In this document: in pieces, positions 44,877 through 53,625 of the stretch
How positions within the stretch are numbered: the first letter of the stretch is position 1
Layout of the letters: each line of letters begins with the position of its first letter
Assembly: GCF_002214185.1 (NCBI RefSeq)
Contig: NZ_CP022161.1
Coordinates: 558,001 to 622,000, forward strand
Direction: 5' to 3'
DNA: 64,000 nt
Source of the DNA: Streptomyces capitiformicae
Lineage (GTDB): Bacteria > Actinomycetota > Actinomycetes > Streptomycetales > Streptomycetaceae
Notes under the pieces: model-generated
What the model was told of the DNA's origin: nothing
Databases searched by the model: none
Seen by the model: the letters and a program-made list of their open reading frames with translations, nothing else
Translations under genes and position numbers: made by a program

Positions 44877-46229
44877 CTACTGGTCCCGGTACATCTCCGC
44901 GACGAGGAACGCCAGGTCAAGCGACTGGCTGCGGTTCAGACGGGGGTCGCAGGCCGTCTCGTAGCGCTGGTGCAGGTCGTCGACGAAGATCTCGTCGCCG
45001 CCGCCCACGCACTCGGTGACGTCGTCACCGGTGAGCTCGACGTGGATGCCGCCCGGGTGGGTGCCCAGGCCCTTGTGGACCTCGAAGAAGCCCTTGACCT
45101 CGTCGAGCACGTCGTCGAAGCGGCGGGTCTTGTGACCGGAAGCCGCCTCGAAGGTATTGCCGTGCATCGGGTCGGTCACCCAGGCCACGGTCGCACCGGA
45201 GGCGGTGACCTTCTCGACCAGCTCGGGCAGCTTGTCGCGGACCTTGTCGGCGCCCATGCGGACGATGAAGGTCAGGCGGCCCGGCTCACGGTCGGGGTCG
45301 AGGCGCTCGATGTACTGCAGCGCGTCCTCGGCCGTCGTCGTCGGGCCGAGCTTGATGCCGATCGGGTTGCGGATCTGTGAGGCGAACTCGATGTGCGCGT
45401 GGTCCAGCTGGCGGGTGCGCTCACCGATCCACACCATGTGCGCGGAGACGTCGTACAGCTGCCCCGTGCGCGAGTCCACGCGGGTCAGGGCCGACTCGTA
45501 GTCGAGCAGCAGCGCCTCGTGCGAGGAGAAGAACTCGACGGTGCGGAACTCCTCCGGGTCCGCGCCGCAGGCGTGCATGAAGTTCAGCGCGTTGTCGATC
45601 TCGCGGGCGAGCTGCTCGTAGCGCTGACCGGACGGGGACGACTTCACGAAGTCCTGGTTCCAGGCGTGCACCTGGCGCAGGTCGGCGTAACCGCCGGTGG
45701 TGAAGGCGCGGACCAGGTTGAGCGTGGAGGCGGAGGCGTTGTACATCCGCTTCAGACGCTCGGGGTCCGGGATACGGGCCTCTTCGGTGAAGTCGAAGCC
45801 GTTGACGGAGTCGCCCCGGTAGGTCGGGAGCGTCACGCCGTCACGGGTCTCGGTCGGCTTGGAGCGGGGCTTGGAGTACTGGCCGGCGATCCGGCCGACT
45901 TTCACGACCGGCACGGAGGCCGCGTACGTGAGGACCGCGCCCATCTGGAGCAGCGTCTTCAGCTTGTTGCGGATGTGGTCGGCCGAGACGGCGTCGAAGG
46001 CCTCGGCACAGTCGCCGCCCTGGAGGAGGAACGCCTCTCCCTTGGCGACGGCCGCCATCCGGGCGCGCAGCTGGTCGCACTCGCCCGCGAAGACGAGCGG
46101 CGGATACGACTCGAGCTCCGCAACGACTGCGCGCAGAGCCTCGACGTCGGGGTACTCGGGCTGCTGCGCCGCGGGCAGGTCTCGCCAGGTGTTGCCAGCG
46201 CTCGCGCTGGACTTAGCGTTCACGGTCAC
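44877..46229 (-). CDS. aroH: Class II 3-deoxy-7-phosphoheptulonate (DAHP) synthase
   Basis: First enzyme of the shikimate pathway: joins PEP and erythrose 4-phosphate. The 450-residue protein is of the plant-like class II type: WRDLPAAQQPEYPD, FLLQGGDCAEAFD, YASVPVVKVGRIAGQYSKPR, RMYNASASTLNLVRAF, RNPIGIKLGPTTT and WVTDPMHGNT with GGIHVELTGDDVTEC. GTG at 46229 is chosen because TAATGT ends seven bases upstream, making it leaderless; the frame extends to 46268 without a ribosome site. It is close to trpE, and both feed aromatic amino acid synthesis. Confidence 0.96.
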   Translation of the reverse strand: MTVNAKSSASAGNTWRDLPAAQQPEYPDVEALRAVVAELESYPPLVFAGECDQLRARMAAVAKGEAFLLQGGDCAEAFDAVSADHIRNKLKTLLQMGAVLTYAASVPVVKVGRIAGQYSKPRSKPTETRDGVTLPTYRGDSVNGFDFTEEARIPDPERLKRMYNASASTLNLVRAFTTGGYADLRQVHAWNQDFVKSSPSGQRYEQLAREIDNALNFMHACGADPEEFRTVEFFSSHEALLLDYESALTRVDSRTGQLYDVSAHMVWIGERTRQLDHAHIEFASQIRNPIGIKLGPTTTAEDALQYIERLDPDREPGRLTFIVRMGADKVRDKLPELVEKVTASGATVAWVTDPMHGNTFEAASGHKTRRFDDVLDEVKGFFEVHKGLGTHPGGIHVELTGDDVTECVGGGDEIFVDDLHQRYETACDPRLNRSQSLDLAFLVAEMYRDQ

Positions 46230-46236
46230 GACGTCC

Positions 46237-46242
46237 ACATTA
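46237..46242 (-). promoter_or_regulatory. -10 element (TAATGT) for leaderless aroH mRNA
   Basis: TAATGT on the minus strand ends exactly seven bases before the GTG at 46229. No Shine-Dalgarno sequence precedes that codon, so a leaderless transcript is indicated. Confidence 0.65.
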
Positions 46243-46283
46243 CGGGGTTGTGTCGGGGGTCCATCCACCTGCTCATCAAGTGA

Positions 46284-46316
46284 GACGAACCCCGCTCGAT
46301 CGGAGCGGGGTTCGTC
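46284..46316 (-). terminator. Terminator after the secreted-protein pseudogene
   Basis: Perfect 14-bp stem: GACGAACCCCGCTC (46284-46297), loop GATCG, and GAGCGGGGTTCGTC (46303-46316), 13 bases after the original stop codon. It supports the idea that the gene was once a normal unit. Confidence 0.9.
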
Positions 46317-46329
46317 GGGGTGCGTGGCG

Positions 46330-47868
46330 TCAGTGGAGGTTCATGACCGCGCTGTCGTCGAAGCCGACGGCGAAGACCGTACGGAGGGACAGATTGGCCG
46401 CGCTGTTGTACTCGTCACACGCGTTCTTCCGCTCGGGGTTCACGTTGACGGCCTCGAACTCGTACGGGAAGCTCGACCGCAGCGTGGTACCGGCGCAGAA
46501 GTGCTCCGTCAGCCCTCACAGCTCCTCCACCTGCTGCGTGCCGAGCCTCCTCCAGTGGCTCGGGGCCCTGGGGGGTGCCCACCGCCCAGTTGCCCCTGGA
46601 GAAGTCGGTTTCGCCGACCCTTTGCGTGCACACCGTCAGGGCCCGGGTGTCACCCACCCAGGTGCGCGAGAACACGGCGGGCTGGAGGGAGCGGCCCTTG
46701 TGGAAGGCGAAGTTCAGCAGTCCCGCGTCGTCGGTCCAGGTCATGCCGCCCTGCAGGCCCTGGTAGCGGGAGGCCTCGTACGCGTCCTGGATCACGGTGT
46801 TGCCGCCGGACATGTTCAGCAGCCCCGGATATGTCGAGGCGCTGGTCGGATTGAGCTGGTAGCGCACCACCCGGCCGCCCGGGACGTCGCCGAACCACTC
46901 GCCGGTGACCAGCTTGTACGGGCTGCCGCCGGACTTGTCGAGGGAGAGCCAGGCGTAGCAGAGGGAGTTGGCGGCGGGCGTACCGCTCGCGGCATCCGCG
47001 TCGCACCCGCCCGAGGGCGGCGGGGTGGCCTGCTTGTAGTAGCGGACCTGGGGCAGCACGTACGGGTAGCCGCAGGCGCTGGACTTGCCGGCGCTGTCGA
47101 AGCCGTGGGAGTTGAGGCCGGATCCGTACGTGTCGACCTTGCCGAGCTTGTTGATGTCGAAGACCCGGATGCCGTTCGAGGTGTCGGTGACGTAGATGCA
47201 GTTCGCGTACCAGACGATGCCGCCGCCGTGGCCGGTGACGAACTTGAAGTCCGCGCCGCTCTCCGTCGGCTCGACGAGCAGGACGTGGCGGTACTTCTTC
47301 GTGTCCCGGTCGATGAAGCTGAGCTTGAGCAGGTTGTTCGTCCGGCACTTGTCGTTGGCCTCGACGTCACCGGCCAGGTTGGTCTTGAACGTCTTGGAGT
47401 GCCAGGCGACCGCCGTGACCCGCTTGTCCTGGATGGCGCCGTCGCCCCCGTCGGCGGTGCCGGTGCTGCTCAGGCCCTGCGGCACCATCGCGGAGTGGTG
47501 TCGTCGGCGTGCGCCGAGGACCAGCACCAGGCGACCTTACGCGTCACCGGCGGCAGGGCCTTCGTCTCGTCGCCGACGCAGTCACGCATGGTGCGCAGGT
47601 TCATCCAGGGGTCGGTCGCCCCGGAGGAGTTCGTCGTGTAGTTGGTGGTGACGACGTCGGCGAGGTCGGCGTCCGCCAGCTTGCCGTCGAGGGTGGTCGC
47701 CGCCGACACGGTGCTCGTGTCGGTCATCTTGAACCGGTCGCCGCTGAGGGCCAGCTTCGTCATCGTCGGCTCGTCCGCGGCCACCGCGGGCTGTCCGGTG
47801 AGCCCGGCGAACAGAGCGGCCGCCGCCGCGACGAAGGCCAGGGGCCTCATTCTCCCTATGAGTGACAC
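46330..47868 (-). pseudogene. Secreted protein gene broken by frameshifts
   Basis: The reading frame needs three segments. Segment one (47868 to about 47480) encodes an Ala-rich signal peptide ending AVAA and a mature part ending KVAWCWSSAHADDTTP. A frame change near 47475-47490 leads to segment two (to about 46530: AMVPQGLSSTGTADGGDG onward, with LVTGEWFGDVPGGRVVRYQL). A second change near 46510-46540, followed by a TGA in the restored frame, leads to segment three, LTEHFCAGTTLRSSFPYEFE to AVMNLH, stop at 46330. I do not recognise the family. Sequencing error is possible, but two separate lesions favour a real pseudogene. Confidence 0.8.
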
Positions 47869-48000
47869 ACTCACCCTTCCGTGATCCACACATTGGTCCA
47901 GACATTGGAAATTGGCCCAGAACATGTCAAAGAAAAAACCAGGGGTGATCATAGGGTGAACACTGAGTACGGATCACGTGAGTTCCCGTGGATGGTCCGG

Positions 48001-48006
48001 TAAGGT
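48001..48006 (+). promoter_or_regulatory. -10 element (TAAGGT) for leaderless trp leader mRNA
   Basis: TAAGGT ends exactly seven bases before the ATG of the leader peptide at 48014, so the leader peptide is probably translated from the very 5' end of the transcript. Confidence 0.65.
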
Positions 48007-48013
48007 GCGGCGC

Positions 48014-48070
48014 ATGTTCGCGCACTCGATTCAGAACTGGTGGTGGACCGCTCATCCGGCGGCCCACTGA
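48014..48070 (+). CDS. trpL: trp leader peptide (18 aa, three consecutive Trp)
   Basis: Reads MFAHSIQNWWWTAHPAAH then TGA. Three tandem Trp codons followed by a GC hairpin are the hallmark of ribosome-mediated attenuation, known upstream of trpE in streptomycetes. When charged tRNA-Trp is scarce the ribosome stalls on the Trp codons, which should allow the alternative pairing and read-through into trpE. No ribosome binding site is present; the -10 element seven bases upstream points to a leaderless start. Too short for ordinary gene finding. Confidence 0.93.
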   Translation: MFAHSIQNWWWTAHPAAH

Positions 48071-48091
48071 CTGCGCGTACGCAACACTTCG

Positions 48092-48118
48092 CGAAGGCCG
48101 CCCGAGGGGCGGCCTTCG
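48092..48118 (+). terminator. trp attenuator terminator hairpin
   Basis: Perfect 12-bp stem CGAAGGCCGCCC (48092-48103), loop GAG, GGGCGGCCTTCG (48107-48118), followed by GTGTTTCC. Flanking ACAC and GTGT can extend the stem. It lies 21 bases after the leader peptide stop. Confidence 0.9.
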
Positions 48119-48150
48119 GTGTTTCCGGGCCCGGCCGTTCCTCTCCAACC

Positions 48151-48204
48151 GATCCAGCTGATCCAGCTGATCCAGCTGATCCATCTGATCCATCTGATCC
48201 AGCT
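48151..48204 (+). repeat. Six-copy 9-bp tandem repeat GATCCAGCT in the trpE leader
   Basis: Units at 48151, 48160, 48169 (GATCCAGCT), 48178, 48187 (GATCCATCT) and 48196 (GATCCAGCT), ending seven bases before the trpE ribosome binding site. Each unit contains the self-complementary core of CAGCTG/GATC, so the array may fold. It is downstream of the attenuator and does not encode part of TrpE. Confidence 0.95.
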
Positions 48205-48221
48205 GAGAAGGAACCCACGCC

Positions 48222-50147
48222 ATGCATGTGCCCGACCTGCCCTTCCTGCTCGACGATCCCCGCCCGTTCGCGCTGCTGCGCCGCCGCACACCCGGACACG
48301 ACCACGACACCGTGGAGATCCTGATCGGCCCGGTCCGCACCTACGAGCGGCTCGCCGACATCCCCGACGAGGGGCTGGCCCTCGTCCCCTTCCGCCAGAT
48401 CCGCGAACGCGGGTTCGACGTCCGCGACGACGGGACGCCGTTGTCCGTGCTGACGCCGGAGGAGTCGTACGCCCTCCCACTGGAGCGGGCCCTCGCGCAG
48501 CTGCCCATGCACGACGTCCGGGTCGAGGGCGGTGGCTTCGACGTGCCCGACGAGGAGTACGCGGAGATCGTCGGCCGGGTGCTGCGCGAGGAGATCGGGC
48601 GGGGTGAGGGCGCGAACTTCGTGATCCGGCGTACGTACGAGGGCGCGATCCCGGGCTTCGGCCGCGCCGACGCGCTCGCGCTGTTCCGGCGGCTGCTGGA
48701 GGGCGAACGGGGCGCGTACTGGACGTTCGTGGTCCACACCGGGGAGCGGACTTTGGTGGGGGCCAGCCCCGAGGTGCACGTCCGGATGTCGAGCAGGAGG
48801 GGCGAGCGCGAAGCGCTCTCGGTTGAGGGCGGTGGTGGGAGACGGGCGGGCGGGACGGTCGTGATGAACCCGATCAGCGGCACGTACCGCTACCCGGCCG
48901 GCGGGCCGACACCGGAGGACCTGCTGGCCTTCCTCGCCGACGGCAAGGAGATCGAGGAGCTCTCGATGGTCGTCGACGAGGAGCTCAAGATGATGTGCAC
49001 GGTCGGCGACATGGGCGGGGTCGTGGTCGGGCCGCGGCTGAAGGAGATGGCCCATCTCGCACACACGGAGTACGAGTTGCGCGGACGGTCGTCGCTGGAT
49101 GTGCGGGAGGTCCTGAAGGAGACCATGTTCGCCGCCACGGTCACCGGGTCGCCGGTGCAGAACGCGTGCCGGGTCATCGAGCGGTACGAAGTGGGTGGGC
49201 GGGGATACTACGCCGGGGCGTTGGCGCTGGTGGGGCGGGACGCGAGTGGTGGGCAGACCCTGGACTCGCCGATTCTGATCCGTACCGCCGACATCGCCGC
49301 GGACGGTCGGCTGAAGGTGCCGGTGGGCGCCACGCTCGTACGGGGGTCCGATCCCGCGAGTGAGGTCGCCGAGACACATGCGAAGGCGGCGGGGGTGCTG
49401 GCGGCGCTGGGCGTACGCGCCGGGCGGCCCGCCCGGGAGCGGGTGCGGCCCGGGTTGGCGGAGGATCCGCGGGTGCGGGCGGCCTTGGACGGGCGGCGGG
49501 CCTCGCTGGCGCCGTTCTGGCTGCGGATGCAGGAGCGGACGTCCGACCTGACGGGGCATGCGCTCGTCGTGGACGCCGAGGACACGTTCACCGCCATGCT
49601 CGCGCATCTGCTGCGGTCGGCCGGCCTGGAGGTGACGGTACGGCGGTACGACTCGCCGGGGCTGCGGGAGGGTGTGCTCGCGCACGAGGGGGTGGTGGTG
49701 CTCGGGCCCGGGCCCGGGGATCCTGGGGACGGTGATGATCCCAAGATGCGGTTCCTGCGCGGGCTGACGGCGGAGGTTCTGCGGCGGCACCGGCACGGGG
49801 TGCTCGGGGTGTGTCTCGGGCACGAGCTGATCTCTGCGGAGTTGGGGCTGGAGATCGTGCGGAAGGAGGTGCCGTATCAGGGGGCGCAGACGTCGATCGA
49901 TCTGTTTGGGCGGGCCGAGACGGTTGGCTTCTACAACAGCTTTGTGGCGCGCTGCGACGACGGGGCGGCGGCGGAGCTGGCCGCGCATGGGATCGAGGTC
50001 AGTCGGAGTGCGGGTGGGGAGGTGCATGCGTTGCGGGGGGCCGGGTTCGCGGGGGTGCAGTTCCATCCCGAGTCCGTGCTGACGCTTGATGGGATGTCCG
50101 TGGTGCGGGAGTTGGTGGCGGGGCTTCAGTCCCTGCGTGCGCTCTAG
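48222..50147 (+). CDS. trpE: Fused anthranilate synthase (TrpE plus TrpG domains)
   Basis: A 641-residue two-domain enzyme converting chorismate and glutamine to anthranilate. The chorismate-binding domain (about 1-430) has NPISGTYRYPAGG, FLADGKEIEELSMVVDEELK and GSPVQNACRVIERYE with YYAGALALVG. The C-terminal glutamine amidotransferase domain has VVVLGPGPGDPGD, the nucleophile Cys in GVLGVCLGHELISAE and the His-Glu pair in VQFHPESVLT. This layout also occurs in PhzE, but the Trp-codon attenuator upstream argues for tryptophan synthesis. ATG at 48222 behind AGAAGGA. Confidence 0.94.
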   Translation: MHVPDLPFLLDDPRPFALLRRRTPGHDHDTVEILIGPVRTYERLADIPDEGLALVPFRQIRERGFDVRDDGTPLSVLTPEESYALPLERALAQLPMHDVRVEGGGFDVPDEEYAEIVGRVLREEIGRGEGANFVIRRTYEGAIPGFGRADALALFRRLLEGERGAYWTFVVHTGERTLVGASPEVHVRMSSRRGEREALSVEGGGGRRAGGTVVMNPISGTYRYPAGGPTPEDLLAFLADGKEIEELSMVVDEELKMMCTVGDMGGVVVGPRLKEMAHLAHTEYELRGRSSLDVREVLKETMFAATVTGSPVQNACRVIERYEVGGRGYYAGALALVGRDASGGQTLDSPILIRTADIAADGRLKVPVGATLVRGSDPASEVAETHAKAAGVLAALGVRAGRPARERVRPGLAEDPRVRAALDGRRASLAPFWLRMQERTSDLTGHALVVDAEDTFTAMLAHLLRSAGLEVTVRRYDSPGLREGVLAHEGVVVLGPGPGDPGDGDDPKMRFLRGLTAEVLRRHRHGVLGVCLGHELISAELGLEIVRKEVPYQGAQTSIDLFGRAETVGFYNSFVARCDDGAAAELAAHGIEVSRSAGGEVHALRGAGFAGVQFHPESVLTLDGMSVVRELVAGLQSLRAL

Positions 50148-50149
50148 GG

Positions 50150-50345
50150 TTCTTCGCCCCCGCCGCCCCTACCCGTCCCATCCCCAGGGGCTGCGCCCCT
50201 TCGCCCCCTGGGGGTGGGGTGTTCGGCTGCGGGTGGGTGGGGGCTGGTCGCGCAGTTCCCCGCGCCCCTGAAGGCAGGGGCTGTGCCCCGTGCTTTTGTC
50301 TTTTAAGGGGCGCGGGGAACTGCGCGAGCACCCACACACAACGCG
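50150..50345. repeat. Dispersed Streptomyces intergenic hairpin element, copy B (complete)
   Basis: The best copy of the element, lying between the convergent trpE and pfkA genes. The 22-bp perfect arms are 50248-50269 (containing GCGCAGTTCCCCGCGCCCC) and 50306-50327 (containing GGGGCGCGGGGAACTGCGC). The left flank carries CGCCGCCCCTACCCGTCCCA as in copy A. In this position it works as a bidirectional terminator. Confidence 0.9.
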
Positions 50346-50396
50346 CACCCGCCCACGAACCTCCGCACCCGCCCCCCTCCCGCGTCAGCCTCAGCC

Positions 50397-51425
50397 TCAG
50401 CCGAAGAAGACGCCCACCTCCTCGTACAGCTTGGGGTCTACGGTCTTCAGTTTGGCTGTGGCTTCGGCGATGGGGACGCGGATGACGTCGGTGGCGCGGA
50501 GGGCGACCATCTTGCCGAAGTCGCGGTCGTGGACGGCGTCGATGGCGTGGAGGCCGAAGCGGGTGGCGAGCCAGCGGTCGAAGGCGCTGGGGGTGCCGCC
50601 GCGTTGGACGTGGCCGAGGACCGTCGTACGGGCCTCCTTGCCTGTTCGTTTCTCGATCTGCTTGGCCAGCCATTCGCCCACACCGGAGAGGCGGACATGG
50701 CCGAAGGAGTCCAGGGACTCGTCCTTCAGCACCATGTCGCCGTCCTTCGGCATCGCCCCCTCCGCCACGACCACGATCGGCGCGTACGACGCCTTGAAGC
50801 GGGACGTCACCCAGGCGCACACCTTGTCGACGTCGAACCGCTGCTCGGGGATGAGGATGACGTTCGCGCCGCCGGCCAGGCCGGAGTGGATGGCGATCCA
50901 GCCGGCGTGACGGCCCATCACCTCGACGACCAGGACACGCATGTGGGACTCGGCCGTGGTGTGCAGGCGGTCGATCGCTTCCGTCGCGATGCCCACGGCC
51001 GTGTCGAAGCCGAAGGTGTAGTCCGTGGCGGAGAGGTCGTTGTCGATCGTCTTCGGGACGCCCACGCACGGCACGCCGTACTCGTCGAAGAGACGCGCGG
51101 CCACCCCCAGCGTGTCCTCGCCGCCGATGGTGATGAGCGCCTCGACCTCCTGCTTGGCAAGGTTGTCCTTGATGCGGCGGATGCCGTTCTCCTGCTTGAG
51201 CGGGTTGGTGCGCGAGGAGCCGAGGATGGTGCCGCCGCGCGGCAGGATGCCGCGTACGGCGGGGATGTCGAGGCGGACGGTGTCGTTCTCCAAAGGACCC
51301 CGCCAGCCGTCCCGGAAGCCGACGAAGTCGTAGCCGTACTCCTGCACGCCCTTGCGGACGATGCCCCGGATGACGGCGTTGAGCCCGGGGCAGTCGCCGC
51401 CTCCGGTCAGTACTCCGACCCGCAT
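50397..51425 (-). CDS. pfkA: 6-phosphofructokinase, PfkA group III (PPi-type active-site residues)
   Basis: Phosphorylates fructose 6-phosphate in glycolysis. The 342-residue protein has the phosphate-donor loop VGVLTGGGDCPGLN and the fructose-6-phosphate catalytic loop PKTIDNDLSATDYTFG. At the positions that separate ATP- from PPi-using enzymes it has Asp104 (ITIGGEDTLG) and Lys125 (VPKTIDND), the PPi-like combination. ATG at 51425 behind AAGGGAC. It is convergent with trpE across the hairpin element. Confidence 0.94.
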   Translation of the reverse strand: MRVGVLTGGGDCPGLNAVIRGIVRKGVQEYGYDFVGFRDGWRGPLENDTVRLDIPAVRGILPRGGTILGSSRTNPLKQENGIRRIKDNLAKQEVEALITIGGEDTLGVAARLFDEYGVPCVGVPKTIDNDLSATDYTFGFDTAVGIATEAIDRLHTTAESHMRVLVVEVMGRHAGWIAIHSGLAGGANVILIPEQRFDVDKVCAWVTSRFKASYAPIVVVAEGAMPKDGDMVLKDESLDSFGHVRLSGVGEWLAKQIEKRTGKEARTTVLGHVQRGGTPSAFDRWLATRFGLHAIDAVHDRDFGKMVALRATDVIRVPIAEATAKLKTVDPKLYEEVGVFFG

Positions 51426-51570
51426 GGAAATGTCCCTTCGCCGCGGTTGCCGTAAGCCTTCCGCAGCACGGTAATGGTGATGCAGGTCACTTCGACATGA
51501 CCGGGTAAGGGCAATTCCGGTGAACTGTCGGGAGTTTGGTTTACTCCTCGGATTGACTTACTACTCGTCC

Positions 51571-51627
51571 CGGATCGGCTTACTCGTCCCGGATCGGCTT
51601 ACTCGTCCCGGATCGGCTTACTCGTCG
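51571..51627. repeat. 19-bp tandem repeat overlapping the macR stop codon
   Basis: Three copies of a 19-bp unit starting CGGATCGGCTTACTCGTCC at 51571, 51590 and 51609. The unit includes the complement of GACGAGTAA, the last codons and stop of macR, so the 3' end of the gene has been copied downstream. It is AT-richer than the flanks. Confidence 0.9.
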
Positions 51628-52346
51628 TCCAGGCCGCGCTCTATCGCGTAACGGACCAGTTCCACGCGGTTGTGGAGCTGGAGCTTGCCGAGGGTGTTCT
51701 GGACGTGGTTCTGGACGGTGCGGTGGGAGATGACGAGGCGTTCGGCGATCTGCTTGTAGCTCAGCCCCTTGGCGACGAGGCGGAGCACCTCGGTCTCGCG
51801 GTCGGTGAGCTGCGGGGCCTTGGGCTCGTCGGCGCCCGGCGCGGGTGCGGGCTCGGAGGCGAGACGGCGGTACTCGCCGAGGACCAGGCCGGCGAGGCCG
51901 GGGGTGAAGACGGGGTCGCCGACGGCGGTGCGGCGTACCGCGTCGATGAGTTCCTCGGTCGAGGCGGACTTCAGCAGGTAGCCCGTCGCGCCGGACTTGA
52001 CCGCCTCCAGGACGTCCGCGTGCTCGCCGCTCGCCGACAGGACGAGGACGCGCAGGGCGGGGTTGGCGCCGACCAGTTCCTTGCAGACCTGGACGCCGGG
52101 CTTCGCGGGCAGGTTCAGGTCCAGTACGAGGACGTCGGGCGCGGCGGCCTTGGCACGGCGCACCGCCTGCTCTCCGTCGCCCGCCGTGGCGACCACGTCG
52201 AAGCCGGACTCGGTCAGGTCGCGGGCGACCGCGTCGCGCCACATGGGGTGGTCGTCGACCACCATGACCTTGATCGGGCCCCGCGCCGGCTGTCCGTCGA
52301 GTCCGTCCACCGGCCCACCGTTCTCCGTCCTACCGCTCTCCGTCAC
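51618..52346 (-). CDS. macR: NarL/LuxR-family response regulator MacR
   Basis: Response regulator (242 aa) with a receiver domain at about 24-140 and a LuxR-type HTH at about 177-240. Acidic pocket Asp31-Asp32 (VVDDHP), phosphorylation site Asp76 (LVLDLNLP) and Lys in GYLLKSAS are in place. The HTH reads LTDRETEVLRLVAKGLSYKQ then IAERLVISHRTVQNHVQNTL. GTG at 52346 overlaps the macS stop as GTGA. By family and position next to pfkA it corresponds to the MacRS system that controls morphogenesis and membrane protein genes in S. coelicolor. Confidence 0.92.
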   Translation of the reverse strand: MTESGRTENGGPVDGLDGQPARGPIKVMVVDDHPMWRDAVARDLTESGFDVVATAGDGEQAVRRAKAAAPDVLVLDLNLPAKPGVQVCKELVGANPALRVLVLSASGEHADVLEAVKSGATGYLLKSASTEELIDAVRRTAVGDPVFTPGLAGLVLGEYRRLASEPAPAPGADEPKAPQLTDRETEVLRLVAKGLSYKQIAERLVISHRTVQNHVQNTLGKLQLHNRVELVRYAIERGLDDE

Positions 52347-53575
52347 CGCTTCTCCGCCTTCCCCCGTGCGTCCTTCGGCCCCTCGGAGGCCTTCGGTACC
52401 TTCAGTTCGACTTCCGTGCCCTGGCCCGGGACCGAGATCAGCTCGGCCGTGCCGCCGATGTCGCGCAGCCGCCCCCTGATGGACAGGGCCACCCCGAGCC
52501 GTCCCTCGCCCTCGGCCTGGGCGAGCCGTCCCTCGGGGATGCCGGGGCCGTCGTCCCGTACGGTCACGATGATCTCGTCCGGCCAGTCCTCGACCAGGAT
52601 CCAGGCCCGGGCCCCGTCTCCGGCGTGCTTGCGCACATTGTCCAGGGCGGCACCGACGGCGGCGGCCAGCTCGCGCGCGGCCGACGGGACGAGCGGGACC
52701 GGGTTGCCGGGCTCGGAGAGGGTGACCTTCGCGCCCGCGTACGGGGCGAGGAGGGTGCGCAGGTCCAGCGGGCCCGCCGCGTCGTCCGTGGTGTCCGGGG
52801 CGTCCGGTTCCTCCACGGCCCGTACGAGCGCCCCCTCGGCCGCGTCCTCGGAGATCCGCGACACGGGTACGAGGCCGCCGGAGACCAGGGTGCGCAGCGC
52901 GACCTCCTGCTCACCGGCCATCCGGCCCAGCTCGGCGGCCTCACCACCGAGGGCGGTGCCGCGTCGCTGGACCATGGCGAGGACCTGGAGCACGCTGTCG
53001 TGGATGTCGCGGGCGAGGCGTTCCCGTTCGCGGGTGGCGGCCTCGATCTCCAGGGCGCGGGCGAGGGTGCGCTCGGAGGCGCGGGCGACCTCGACGACGT
53101 AGCCGATGGCGATGGACGCGACCCAGACCAGCAGCACGTTGTGGATGGTGTCACGGGTGGGGGCGCCGCGGTGGAGCAGGTTGGCGACGGCGACGAGCGT
53201 GGAGGCGAAGGCGGCCCAGCGCCAGCCGCCCTTGATGGCGAAGGCCAGCACCGCGCCGGCGGTCCATATCGACGGCAACGTCGGACCGCCGGCCTCGACC
53301 CGGGCGGTCGAGTCGGCGAACCGGGTGAGCAGGATGCCGACGAGCGCGACGGTGAGGTCGGCGGCGAGGAACCGCTTGGTGCAGCTGGCCGCGTTCGCGA
53401 CCTTGGGCAGGGTCACCAGGGTCCAGCCGGCCAGGAACGCGAAGTAGGCGACGGCCAGCCAGGGGCGCTCGAACTTGTTGCACGCGCTGATGAAGAGGCC
53501 CACCGCGTAGACCATCGTCAGGACGCGGTAGCCGGTGAGCGCGCGCCACAGCGGCTGCTCGACCGACATCCTCAT
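52343..53575 (-). CDS. macS: Sensor histidine kinase MacS
   Basis: Membrane sensor (410 aa). Four or five hydrophobic segments at about residues 15-160 are followed by a HisKA_3-type dimerisation domain with the phospho-acceptor His192 in LARDIHDSVLQVLAMVQRRG. The HATPase_c domain has ALDNVRKHAGD (N box) and VRDDGPGIPEGRL (G1). No extracellular loop of size is present, so the signal is probably sensed within the membrane. ATG at 53575; the open frame runs further upstream through the acyltransferase gene but only from here is it MacS-like. Confidence 0.93.
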   Translation of the reverse strand: MRMSVEQPLWRALTGYRVLTMVYAVGLFISACNKFERPWLAVAYFAFLAGWTLVTLPKVANAASCTKRFLAADLTVALVGILLTRFADSTARVEAGGPTLPSIWTAGAVLAFAIKGGWRWAAFASTLVAVANLLHRGAPTRDTIHNVLLVWVASIAIGYVVEVARASERTLARALEIEAATRERERLARDIHDSVLQVLAMVQRRGTALGGEAAELGRMAGEQEVALRTLVSGGLVPVSRISEDAAEGALVRAVEEPDAPDTTDDAAGPLDLRTLLAPYAGAKVTLSEPGNPVPLVPSAARELAAAVGAALDNVRKHAGDGARAWILVEDWPDEIIVTVRDDGPGIPEGRLAQAEGEGRLGVALSIRGRLRDIGGTAELISVPGQGTEVELKVPKASEGPKDARGKAEKR

Positions 53576-53625
53576 GACTCTCTCGCGCCTGGGCACGCCC
53601 CCCACCCCACCCCGTCCCGACGGGC

